Below, in pieces: positions 12,544 to 24,037 of a stretch of 64,000 nucleotides of DNA. Source of the DNA: Rhinopomastus cyanomelas (Eukaryota > Chordata > Aves > Bucerotiformes > Rhinopomastidae); the NCBI GenBank assembly GCA_013400115.1, contig VXBP01004620.1, positions 172,912 to 236,911 on the forward strand, read 5' to 3'. Numbering within the stretch: position 1 is the first letter of the stretch; each line of letters starts with the position of its first letter. A program made the translations under genes and the position numbers. The notes beneath the pieces are model-generated. The model saw nothing but the letters and a program-made list of their open reading frames with translations. It was not told where the DNA came from and searched no databases.

Positions 12544-14003
12544 TCTGCTTGTGTCAGACAGCCATACTACATCTTCTTTTTTCTTCTTTTTGCTATCCAG
12601 TCCCCAAGATGGAGATATTTGACTCAGAGCAGCACACAGGACTGCTTATCCCTACAGCACTCACTGGTTACACTCACCGCAGGATCAGAGGTGACTAACC
12701 AGCTGTAGCAGACACAGCTTACACCAAGCTCTCCTCACTCTACAGCAGCTCAAATAGTAAGATGCTGATTAGGAGCCCAATCAGCCACATCCAAGAAGAA
12801 GAGTTAAAATGGAAAGAAGTCCAAGAAAAGGGCTGCCAGAATTGTCCAGGCAGATAAAAAGCTATGTTCTTGCTTAGACAAACTGAGACCACAGCTGAGA
12901 ACTGATAAAACAGCTTTTTATAAATATCCCAGGAGGAACAGGGAATACTGGGGAGGGAAAGGAGCTACTCAGGCTGGAAGACAGAACAAATAGTTATAAA
13001 TTGGCTGCAAGTAGCACCAGGATGGAAATTAGGTTTTTAACCACTGGAGCAATGAGGTTCTGGGAGCAGCAAGACTGAGCAGTGGACTGAGGCAAAGCAC
13101 CTAATCTCGCTAAGACCAGAAAATAAATCTCCTCCAACCCATTCTGCCCACATGGAGCAAGTATCTTGTTTCCTTCTGTCCATCAGTTTTTTAGTCCACA
13201 TGGTCCTCTAGGAAGGTCCTTTTCTGTCACTTCAGAGTCCAATTTATCTAACCCAGATCTCCTGGCCTGTCCACAGCCTGTGAGTTCCCTGTTTACTGGC
13301 TCTTCCTGCTCCTCTCTGCTCTATCCTAAGCTTCCCATGCTTGTCCCAGCCAAGTGCTTCTCCCTCAGGCACATGATCTTCTTAAATCACAAAAACCATT
13401 AGGATAACATCCAAAAACATGACTGCAGATCCAGAGCTTTTTTAGCATCAGTTGTGTTTTCATACCCTTTCTCTCTTTTCTTCATAGTTAGGTTCATTAT
13501 TTCAAAATTAACTAGTCTTGCAAAGCCTTTCCTCACCCCAAGAATAACAAGCTCACACGAAGATACTCATTACTGCTTCCAATCCTTCTGCCAACTGCTC
13601 TTGAATTTGCCTTCATTCTCTGTAAACATTTGAAGGGCAGCTTTCTCTTTGTAAACAAAACACCAGGCTTTCCCTGTTTGCCTTGGCTGGGATAACTGCA
13701 TTTATGAATATAACTCAGCTCCTCCAGGACTGTAAAATACCCCTGATATTCTCCTGCTGACAAACACCTTTTTTTGTAGGGGAAGGGCAGCAGAAGGACA
13801 AGGACAAGAACCCCACCTCACTCCAAAGTAACACCTTTTGCGATATCCCTGTTCATTACTCCCGTTCCTTGCTCAGCCAAAACAAGCAGCTCCGTGTCAT
13901 TCTGAAGCTGGCAGGGATTGTGCATGAAAGGTCACAATATGTCTGGATGATGACTCTTGACTTACAGCCCATGTCCACATTTCAGAGGGACTTGAACAAT
14001 GGG
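12544..14003. other. Intergenic, nothing recognised
   Basis: No gene or clear repeat. It contains several T/C-rich runs. Confidence 0.5.
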
Positions 14004-15192
14004 GAATCATAGAATCATAGAATCATAGAATCATTACTGATCGGAAGGGACCTCGAAAGATCATCTAGTCCAATCCCCCTGCAACAGCAGGATCACCTAA
14101 ACCAAGTCACACAGGAACCTGTCCAGTCGAGTCTTGAACATCTCCAGAGAAGAAGACTCCACAACCCCCCTGGGCAGCCTGTTCCAGTGCTCCGTCACTC
14201 TCACCGTGAAGAAGTTCCTTCTCAGGTTATGTGGAACCTTCTATGTTCCAGCTTACAACCATTGCCCCTTGTCCTATCACTACATGACACCGAGAACAGC
14301 CCAGTGCCATCCTCCTGACACCCACCCCTCAAATATTTGTAGACATTAATGAGGTCACCCCTCAGTCTCCTCTTCTCCAAGCTAAAGAGACCCAGCTCCC
14401 TCAACCTCTCCTCATAAGGGAGGTGTTCCACCTCTCTTATCATCTTTGTTGCCCTACGCTGAACTCTCTCCAGCAGCTCCACATCCCTCTTGTACTGAGG
14501 AGCCCAGAACTGGACACAATACTCCAGGTGTGGTCTCACCAGGGCAGAGTAGAGGGGGAGAAGAACCTCTCTTGATCTGCTAACCACCCCTCTTCTAATC
14601 CACCCCAGGATGCTGTTGGCCTTCTTGGCCACAAGAGCACATTGCTGGCTCATAGTCATCTTGTTGTCCACCAGGACCCCCAAGTCCCTTTCCCCTACAC
14701 TACACTCCAACAGGTCAGTCCCCAGCCTATACTGGTACCTGGGGTTGTTCTTGCCCAGATGCAAGACTCTGCACTTACTCTTGTTATAGCTCATTAGATT
14801 TTTCTCTGCCCAGCTCTCCAGCCTGTCCAGATCTCGCTGAATGGCAGCACAGTCTGCTGGGGTGTCGGCGACACCACCCAGCTCTGTGTCGTCAGCAAAC
14901 TTGCTGACAGTGCATGCCAATCCCTCATCCAAGTCATCAATGAATAGATTGAACAGGACCGTTCCCAGCGCCGATCCCTGGGGCACTCCACTAGATACAG
15001 GCCTCCAACTAGACTCTGTCCCATTGACCACCACTCTCTGACTTCTACCCTGTAGCCAGTTTACAATCCACCTCGCTACCCGAAAATCTAGGCCACACTG
15101 CCTCAGTTTGTCTGCAAGGATGCTGTGAGAGACCGTGTCAAATGCCTTTCTTAAGTCAAGATAGATGACATCCACGGCTCTGCCCTCATCCT
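14004..15192 (-). mobile_element. CR1 LINE with most of the reverse transcriptase readable
   Basis: The plus strand opens with four tandem GAATCATA-type octamers (the CR1 3' terminus in reverse). The minus-strand frame (15229-14222) carries RT motif A (YLDLRKAFD), motif B (SGVPQGSALG) and motif C (FADDTELG), then the conserved thumb region (LYSALVRPHLEY, YEERLRELGLFSL). The endonuclease and N-terminal RT parts are missing, a usual 5' truncation. The frame breaks near 14222 by an apparent one-base deletion. Confidence 0.95.
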
Positions 15193-15229
15193 GTCTTAGA
15201 ATCTGTCTTAGAATAGAATTTGAAGGCAT
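14222..15229 (-). pseudogene. Truncated CR1 ORF2 (reverse transcriptase) open frame
   Basis: 335 codons. The first 13 or so (MPSNSILRQ...) come from flanking sequence and the rest is CR1 RT from motif A onward. The active-site Asp residues of FADD are kept. It is truncated at the N-terminus and ends early at TGA. Compared with the plus-strand copy at 20850-21331, one A is missing just before the stop. It is not expected to act without the endonuclease domain. Confidence 0.9.
15191..15214. repeat. 12-base tandem duplication at the CR1 5' junction
   Basis: CTGTCTTAGAAT occurs twice in direct succession exactly where CR1 similarity ends. Confidence 0.8.
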
Positions 15230-17470
15230 TTGTGTTCTTACTTCACTCCCCAGACCCCGACAACGTCCTGGTTTCTCTGCCAGCTATTCTGGCCCATCAG
15301 AAACTGGAGAGCTGCTGGCAATGCTGCTGTGCAGTGACCACTGCCTGCAGACAGTTAACAACATCAAGGCTTGATTTGCTTCATCAAACCCTCCAGGAGT
15401 GGAAACCACAGCTTTACCCCAGTCACACCATTGTGCAGCACAGGTATCATTAACTGTGTCAGAAGAAAGTCCCCATATGGACCAGACTGATGGTTTTGCT
15501 CCTGTGCCTCTGATGGGGTGGGATTTGAGAGTTCCAGATGGAGTTTTTAGGGAATGAAGGTTCCTATTTTCAAGTTGGTGTCTTCCAGACTGTGGAGCTC
15601 CATGCTGAGCCCCACAGTTCCCTACTCATGTGGCCAACCTGTGCTCCTCCAGCGGCCATCACTCGGACTAAAGAGACAACCCAGGGCCTGAAAAAGACCA
15701 CGAGTAGTGTGAAACATCTTTGATTACTGTAGGGTAGCTCCTGTGGGCTACAGAGGCTCAAAGGCTGCACTTCTGCACTTCTCTCCAGGGCAGAACATCT
15801 CCATTCCACTTCTGAATGGAGCTGTGATTTCTGAGTATTGAGACAGAAAAAGTCTTCCTTGGAAACCAAAACCAGGCTATTAACACGACCAGTTATGTAA
15901 TTCTTTAGGGCACTTCTGTCACCTTTAACAGCATTCTACTGCTCCAGGCTTGGGCTGCCTCATCAGACACTGCAGAATATTGATTTTTCAAATGGACCTG
16001 CTCTTTTCAGCCATCTATCAGTTTTTTCATCTACCCTGCCTTCCACCATCAAACACTGTCAACAGCATCTGCAGCCAACACCCACTGGGTTCTGCACCCA
16101 CTTCTTGGGCAGCCTTCCACTGAAAATGCTGAAGGGAATCATAGAATCATAATGTCCTTGTAAATATTTTAAAAGGGAAAAAGTAGAATCCGAGCAAACT
16201 GAGATAGGGAGAGACAGTACAACTACACTTAATACATAAGTGCGCAGAACAGTCAACATCAGGAGCTGGTTATGCGCAGAAAGCCCCTTAGTTAACCGTG
16301 CTGGGTTTACTTTTCCAACTTCCACTTCATATTTTCTAGCGAGTAGCTGCACATGAGCTACAAAACCCCAACAACCTCACACACAGTACAGCAGCCATTA
16401 AATTTTATTGTAGCAGCTTTGAGTCATTACCATCTAGGGAAGGGGAGATGTTTAACCTAAGAACTGAAATTAATTTGGTTTATATTAGCCTTCAAACTGG
16501 AAAACTGCTGTGGAGAACCAAGATTATGATCACACTCCCAGAGCGCATATAAATGTCACTTTCTGAAAGTCAGAGCTGAAGCTGTAAACCACAAAAATCC
16601 AATATTGCCACCACAACTTTTATTACTGCAGCAGCTCTTTATATCCTGGCTGTTGCAGTTGCGCTATTATTTGGCTGCTTCCTAAACTTCTGCCGTGTGC
16701 TTGGGATCCGTAAGAGGATGAGGTGCTGCCTCGGGCAGGGCTACACCTTCAGGCAGACAATAAATGACACCGGGAACGGAGGGGAAACGTGAGCACAAGG
16801 CTTGCAATGAGGGGAAGGATGGCTGGCTGTGCTACGGCTGCTCTGCTACAGCCCACCGGTATAAACACTGTGCTGGGATTAAAGTTAGCAGGTGGATTTA
16901 GTCCAGAATTCCTTGGAGAAATGGTTATGCATGAAGAGCCAGGGGGTCAGTTCACTCCTGCGAGCTGCCACTTGCTGTCACTGCAGGTCTATGTGATGAG
17001 AGGAGAATGAGTCTTCTTGACTGACCTGGGAGACCCAGAGCAACAGGAACTGAGACTGGGAGCCAACACCTGAACTCAACAGGCTGTTACTGCTCTGCGT
17101 GTCCTTTAGCTGGAAGCTGATACATCAATATTTTTAATTCCTGTACTGAATGTCAAGGCTCATCTGGAGTGACAGGAGACTTCAAATCAGATTCTGAGCT
17201 TGAAGCATGGGTGTGTCAGAAGGGCATTAAAAGTGCTGCTCCTTGCCGAGGGATAGGTTAACAGCCGAATGTTTTTTGTGTAGTGATTAAGGCTTGTCAC
17301 CTGTCTTTATGTAACCCTGCTGCTACACTGGGGTGGGCTGCTGGCACAGAGGCAGGATGGATCAGCGCCGCTGCAGTGATGGGAGAGTGAACGTGACGTG
17401 TGTGGGAAGTGCTGTGGAAAGCACAGACAGACCACAGGCAACAGCACTGGCGGGTAGCAATGGGCTAAAC
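15215..17470. other. Intergenic, no gene recognised
   Basis: Only a small octamer-like CR1 tail remnant near 16137-16156 (AATCATAGAATCATAATG) stands out. Confidence 0.5.
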
Positions 17471-17712
17471 GTAGAATCATCATCAGGGTTGGAAACGACC
17501 GTCAAGATCATCAAGTCCAACCATTCACCCGACAACCCCCAACCACTAAACTATCTCCAGAACACCATGTCTACCCATTTTTTTAAACCCCTCCAGGGCT
17601 GGTGCCTCCATACCCTCCCTGGGCAGCCTGTTCCAAGGCCTCCCCACTCTTGCTGTGAATAAATTTTTCCTAATATTCAATCTGAATGTCTCCTGGCCCA
17701 TTTCCTCTTGTA
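17471..17712 (-). mobile_element. CR1 fragment
   Basis: Starts TAGAATCATCATCAGGGTTG, continues 'CAAGATCATCAAGTCCAACC', then '..CCTCCCTGGGCAGCCTGTTC' and 'CCATTTCCTCTTGT': the reverse of a CR1 3' region. Confidence 0.8.
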
Positions 17713-20561
17713 ATGCCACCAGAATCCCAAAACATGCTGGTAAAATCATGGGAGCACACCAAGGTGCATCCCCAAACAGCTTTGACACGTCTGTCAGTGA
17801 GGTTACAGCACCACATTTGCTTTGAGGAGGAGGGTCCTCCTGCCCATGTCCATGCCTCTGCCAACATCCTTTCTGCATCCCCCCAGCCCTGTTCCGTTGT
17901 CGTTTCAGACTCCATCAGGGAAAGGCTTTCCCCATTAGGCTGTAGATGTTGCTGTGCATACCTAAGCATTTGAGATCTGATCCTGACCAATGTGATGAGG
18001 GTCTTGCTATGGAAACGGCTGGACTGGGAAGCACCTGTCTGTAGATTGTATGGGATGTCCCTGCTAGGACCAACAGCAGCTCTGCAGCTTCTTTCTGAGG
18101 GTAGATCACCTAGGGAAAAATAGAAGGGATAGAAAGAAAGCAGAAACACTTCTGAGAGCAAAATGAAGAGACTCAAGGACCGGGAGAGAGTGTAACAGGG
18201 AAGTAGGGAGGCTGGATCTTGTAGCACAGGAAATTGAGAGCGGAGTAGGCAAATCATGATCTGCTTGGGTACCTCCTCAGAGACAGGGACTTCCAAGGAG
18301 AGAGCAAGCTGTATCTGTGGGGCACTGCATTGGGGTGGGTGCCTTGCTCTGGGCACTCAGCGTGCTTTGTCTCCACAGGAAAGCAACCTCCAGATGTTCA
18401 GGAGCTCTACATGAAGCTGCTTGATGGGTCTGACTGCAAAATCTGTTTGAACGCAGATTTGTCTTTCCTTGTTATCCTTTCACCTCCTTTTAGGAGTGAA
18501 CTTCCAGGAGTGGAGGAGGCCAGGCTAACAGTAAAGGGTCATTAGCCTTGATGATACCCTATTTGAGAGAAAAAGAGTTGCATAAATATCATGGAGTGAT
18601 CAGGGACCATGGGTCCTACACAGGAAAAAATTGTACCTTCTGCCATCAGTTTGGAGCTGACTTATGTTCCTGGGTCTGAGGCTTGGAATTCTTTTCTGTG
18701 TTGATTGCAAAACCCACCAAAACACAGGAGGAAATGAGTAGGTATAGTCTTTGACATGAAAAATTCTCTCTGGTTGAAAGTCATTCGTGCAAGCAATGGA
18801 GGCTCCAGAGAGATGCAGAGCACACACACAGGGCTGGGCTAGGAGCTGCCACACTACGATAGCCTCAAACAGCAGCACCCTGGCCTCCAGACCAAGCCTA
18901 AGCATCTCCATTACTCTTGGCTGTGGCTTGATTAGAAAAATATAAACATCTGTGTTGAACCAGAGGCTTGAGGCATTTTCCCTGTAGATCCTGTAGTGAG
19001 AGTTCACACACCAGTGTGACTTTGTGGCAAACTCTCGCTCAGGTCTGTTCCCCAGGCACTGGCTGTAACTGGTCCCCGTTCCTCTGCTAAGGTTCAATTT
19101 ATGCTTCAAGCAATAAAGATCTGCAGGTAAGCAGGGAAAACCATGAAAAGATCCAGGAGCTACAGACCATGCAGTCTTTTTTGTACCTGGAGTGGGCCAC
19201 ATGAGGGCAAGTCACACACTTGCAGCAGAGGCACCCAGACTGCATGAAAAGAAAAAACTGCAGGTTTTCTGGCAAAAAGAGAGCAGAAGAACCCTGCAGT
19301 TTGTTGCTGGAGCTCTGTTTTCTCTCCACTCTCCCCATGCTGGTTTGCTTTGGGTGGAGGGATGGAGGAGTCAGCGGCACTGTGCAGTCTGTGCTGGGCT
19401 TCAGCCCCATCACCAGTACTCCCCATTAGCCCGTGGAGAAATCATGGGGGGAGGATGCTGGAAAGCAAAGAATGAGCCTGAGGATACACAGAACTAAGAG
19501 CACAGGGAAATCCTGGAAAGCATGAGGCGAATCCTTAATGCAGAGCACAGAGCTGCCTCCCACTCCTAGCAGCTGTATCTCACACTGCATTGTCTCTAAT
19601 CATTACTCAGGAGCTGTGACACACGATAATCTGCTTCCTCAGCTTCAATTAGGATTTACATGACAGAGTCTTATGAAAAGAGAACTACCAGGACTGCAAA
19701 ACAAACACTTAGTTAAAGCAGAGCATTCCTAATTACATCCAGTACGATGAACACATCACAAAATGTCATTTCCAGTAGTGTCCCTAGCAGTGACAAAGCA
19801 AAGCAGCTGTGAGGGACGCAGCCCACGGAGCACCACCACACGTGTTCACACAGCGGTTTCCCTGAGAGCTGGCAGCCCACTTGCAGCACAGTCTCGAAGG
19901 GCTTTTCCAACCTACATGAATCTACATGATTCCTGAAGCAGAATCCCTGAGCAGCCACCAGGGCATGGTGGCAACTGTCACAGCCAGCATGTGTTTTGTA
20001 AGAAAAGGTGGGTGAAGTAAAAGATGAAGAAAGGAGAAATAATCGGGGGGTGCTCTGCAGCTGCAGCTGAATTCAGGGAGGATTTCTGCGTGTTAGTGGG
20101 GATCAGCCTGACTCCTGTAATCAAAGGTGCTCTGGTGACAGTGCCAGGGGACAGCAGTCAGGGTTTTCTGGTTGTCCTTGTGCCAGTGCATGTTTACCAG
20201 ATACACTTTGCTTTCTGAGATGCTGACCTTCTAAACCGTGCTGCAGAGCCACAGCAGCCACCAAAGTTTATCTTAAAAAACTTAGTGTGGGGACAAGGGA
20301 ATTATTTGCCCTCACAGATGTGACATAAACATTTCCAAGCTGTTTTGTGACTCTAATATCTCTGTGACATTAGAGTGAATATCTCTAATATGCTGACTCC
20401 TTTGGGATCTAAAAGTCAATAAGGTTTTAAAAACCAAGGATTGAAGTCCCATGAACACTGCAAAAAGTCTACTTGTCTGAAAATAAATAACAGGATTGTC
20501 CCCAAACATGCTTCCCAGTGGTGATTCTGGCCGAGCACAGGCAGGTCCCCAGTTGCTCATC
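17713..20561. other. Intergenic, no gene recognised
   Basis: Short ORFs on both strands (for example 17670-18356 and 18600-19202, minus) without a known domain. A decayed plus-strand CR1 tail may be present near 19886-19935 (CGAAGGGCTTTTCCAACCT then octamer-like repeats). Confidence 0.5.
19886..19935 (+). mobile_element. Decayed CR1 3' tail
   Basis: AAGGGCTTTTCCAACCTACA followed by ATGAATCTACATGATTC resembles the CR1 3' end with mutated octamers. Confidence 0.4.
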
Positions 20562-20765
20562 GCAGAATCACAGAATTATTGAGGCTGGGAAAGACCTCTG
20601 AGATCATCCAGCCCAGCCCATGACCTAACACCACCACATCAGCCAGATCATGGCACTAAGTGCCAGTCTGCTCTTAAACACCTCCAGGGATGGGGATACC
20701 ACCACTGACCTGGGCAGTCCATTCCAGTGTCTGACCATCATTTCTGTGAAGAAGATCTTCCTTTG
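20562..20765 (-). mobile_element. CR1 fragment
   Basis: Begins with CGCAGAATCACAGAATTATT and continues 'GAGGCTGGGAAAGACCTCTG', the same subfamily as 6301 and 12130. Confidence 0.8.
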
Positions 20766-20849
20766 CCCTGGCAGTCCATTTCACTGTCTACAGTAACCAC
20801 TTTCCAGGCCCAGTAAATCACAACTCTGCACCTGTGCTAAGGTAAAAAT

Positions 20850-21331
20850 GCAAAACCAGTTCAAGAGGGATGTGGAGCTGCTGGAGGGAGTCCAGCATAG
20901 AGCAACGAGGATGATGAAGGAAGTGGAGCGCTTCCCTTACGAGGAGAGGCTCAGGGAGCTGGGCCTCTTTAGCTTGGAGGAGACTGAGGGGTGACCTCAT
21001 TAATGTCTATAAATATGTGAAGGGTGGATGTCAGGAGGGTGGAGCCAGGCTCTTCTCAATGTCATCTAGTGATAGGACAAGGAGCAGTGGGTGTCAGCTG
21101 GAACATAGGAGGTTCCACATAAATGTGAGAAGGAACTTCGTCACAGTGAGGGTGACAGAGCCCTGGAACAGGCTGCCCAAGGGCATTGTGGAGTCTCCTT
21201 CACTGGAGACGTTTAAAACGCGCCTGGATGTGTTCCTGTGTGACTTGGTCTAGGTGATCCTGCTGTGGCAGGGGGATTGGACTAGATCTTTCAAGGTCCC
21301 TTCCAATCCGTAATGATTCTATGATTCTATT
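20850..21331 (+). mobile_element. CR1 fragment, ORF2 end and complete 3' UTR
   Basis: Plus-orientation copy from 'AGAGGGATGTGGAGCTGCTG' to the terminal 'GATTCTATGATTCTAT'. Its 3' UTR closely matches the inverted copy at 14004-15192, so the two belong to the same or a sister subfamily. Confidence 0.9.
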
Positions 21332-21924
21332 TCAGTGCACTGAGCTGGAACAGTTTATAACTTGATCTCAGAAAACACTGGTGTGCTCATAAGCTAAAAG
21401 AGGTGATCCCTGCAGAGATTTCCTTCAGAAATTCTTCCAGGAGAATACCTGAAAGTGTGGTTAAAAAATAGCCCCAAACACTCTGGTTGTTTGTGAGGAA
21501 TTGATGTCTGAGCCAGCTTCAAGAGGAAGGAGTTAGCAGTGAGCAGCAGATAGCAGCAGAGTGGTAGCTTCTGTCTGAAACAGCCTAAACGTCCTCATAC
21601 CCCAGACAGAGCACTGGAAGCTACCTCCCCTCCAAAAATACCTCCAGTTCTGAATAGAACCAGCCCAAGGTGTCAGGTGCTCCCCTAGGACCAGCCCTGG
21701 TGTTAGAACACTTGTGATTATAGAGGAACTCTTGGGCAGTTTGAAACGCAGATGCTTTTTGTCTTCTCTCCCTGTCACATTCTTCTCTTTCTCGTTTTTA
21801 GGGATGGGAATGTCCCACCCTATTCTCCTGTGCCAAGGTTTCTTCTGGTAGCAGCCAAAAGAGCTTAGGACTCAGCCAACATGACCAGAGCACATAGTGC
21901 AGAGCTCTGTGAGTGCTGGTGAGA

Positions 21925-22158
21925 AGAACTAGGTTTCACATCAGTATGAGAAGAAACTTCTTCATGGTGAGGGTGACAGAGCCCTGGAAGGGGCTGCCCT
22001 GGGGGGGTGTGAAGTCTCCTTCTCTGGAGAGGTTTAAAACCTGCCTGGCCACGTTCCTGTGTGACTTGGTGTAGGTGATCCTGCTGTGTCAGGGGGATTG
22101 GACTGGATGATCTTTTGAGGTCCCTTCCAATCCCTAATGTCCTTTGATTCTGTGATGC
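21925..22158 (+). mobile_element. CR1 3' fragment
   Basis: From 'AGGTTTCACATCAGTATGAG' through 'GTGTGACTTGGTGTAGGTGA' to 'CTTTGATTCTGTGAT'. Close in sequence to the copy at 20850. Confidence 0.85.
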
Positions 22159-22466
22159 CCGGTGTCAGTGCTGATGAGGATGACCCTACAGGCAGAACCA
22201 AACTTTTGTTCCCACTCTAATGGCAGTGAGGAAACAACCAGCTAAGGCAGCCAGTTTGTCACTGTTGTAGACTTCTCTGTTGGTCAAAAACTTCCACTGA
22301 CCTGAGACCCTTTTCAGTTTAGCAAAGTAAAAGCAAAGTTGTTGGGCTGTGAACTTCCCAACAACACCAGAACTTTCATGCTCACCCATGTGTCCTCAGT
22401 GCTTCACCAGGCAGCAACATAAGGAGGAGGGAGCGGGGTTGGGAAGGAAAAGGAACAGGTAGCAAT

Positions 22467-22540
22467 AGAGTCACAGAATGGCTCAGGTTGGAAGGGACCT
22501 CAGAGATCATCCACCCAGCACTCACAGCCTTCTCCCCAAG
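22467..22540 (-). mobile_element. Short CR1 3' end
   Basis: AGTCACAGAATGGCTCAGGT followed by TGGAAGGGACCTCAGAGATC, the reverse CR1 3' terminus of a different subfamily. Confidence 0.65.
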
Positions 22541-23798
22541 ATTACAACTGCTGTAGCAAGAGGTAGTTAGATCCCAGCACTTCTGTGAATTTTAATCCTC
22601 CTACCACATAGTAACATCTCCACCTTCCAAGGGGGTGGGAGGACTTGGAGGTTTTTCCCTTGGATGTGTGTGACTGTTTGACACAGGGACAGCTAACTCA
22701 TCACATGCAGAGGATGTGCCAGCTCCTCTTCCAGCCCCAAAGGGTAAACCAGGACACAAGAGTGAAGATGGCAGGAAGAAAATCAAGATGTAGAGCTACT
22801 CCTAACACCACGATGGGATGCACTTGGCAAAGAAAAGACTGGATATGCAGTTGGCTTCTTGGTGCTGAACTTCATGCAGCCCAAAAGCCAGTTCCCTGAG
22901 CTCTCTTCCCTATGCAGAAGCAAACCTTTCTCAAGCTGTGGGTCCAAGAGACCACACAGGGCAGATGTGACAGAGCTAAGGAATCAAGATGTGCAGCAGG
23001 TAACTGGAGAGCGAGGGCGTAGCCTTGAACAATCCAAGCTGTCACTCGACAAAGAGATTTCTTGCTGCTTTTCTTGGTCTTTCTTGAAACACATCCTCTG
23101 CTTTGAATGGCAGAGAGGACAAAGCTTTGTCCTCAGCAAATATCTACCTCCCAGGCAAAGCCATGAGATGCACAAAGTAGAAAGAGACTTCCTCTAGGTA
23201 CAACTCCCTGAGAGGCATGAGACTGCATTCAGGGCATCGTGCTCCTCACAAGTGACCTGCAGCTGGGAACCTACTGGGTGGTTGCTGAAAGCACAACTGG
23301 GACAGACTTGGAATCGTCGCTGTGAACCACTTCTGAAGGTTCCTCATCACTGACTGGTAGATTTTAGTGCCAGAAGTTCATCATCTGCTCTGATCCAAAC
23401 TCAGGGCCAAAACTACACCCAGGAGGTTTCAAATCAATTTCAGTACCTTGTGGTTCAACCCAAGTTGTTCCTTGGGAAGTCACCCTCAGAAAGATTTGGT
23501 GCTGAGTCAATGCCAGACATACGGAGTGTATGTCCCTGTGTAAATAGGGGATGAAATGTTGTCAAGCACAGTTCTGCAGCCACCTGCAGTGCTTCACCAC
23601 TAGCCTGTTCCCCAGCATGGATACAGCCCCTGCTAGCCACACTAGCCCCTTCCCAGCTGGTGCTCTGGTACAGCCCAGGGTCTGACACAGACCAGATCGG
23701 CTCCTAGTAAACAGAGACAAACCCTGCCATCGTGGGGGTGAGAAGATTAGCCATATGGGCACGAGACATGTTGTCTCACACCCAAAGAGGAACAGAAG
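22541..23798. other. Intergenic, nothing recognised
   Basis: No gene or clear repeat visible. Confidence 0.5.
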
Positions 23799-24037
23799 GA
23801 ATCACAGAATTACTGAGGCTGGAAAAGACCTCTAAGATCACCCAGCCCAGCCTAACTGCCCTAAACTAACATCACCACATCAGCCTAAGTGGTTGACCAC
23901 TATGGTCCTAAGTGCCACATCCAGTTTGTCCTTCAATACCTCCAGGGATGGGGACTCCACCACCTCCCCGGGCAGCCCATTCCAGTGTCTGATCACCCTT
24001 TCCATGAGGAAGGGCTTCCTAATGTCCAACCTAAACA
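23799..24037 (-). mobile_element. CR1 fragment
   Basis: Begins with GGAATCACAGAATTACTGAG and follows the same pattern as 6301, 12130 and 20562, ending near 'GGGCTTCCTAATGTCCAACC'. Confidence 0.8.
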
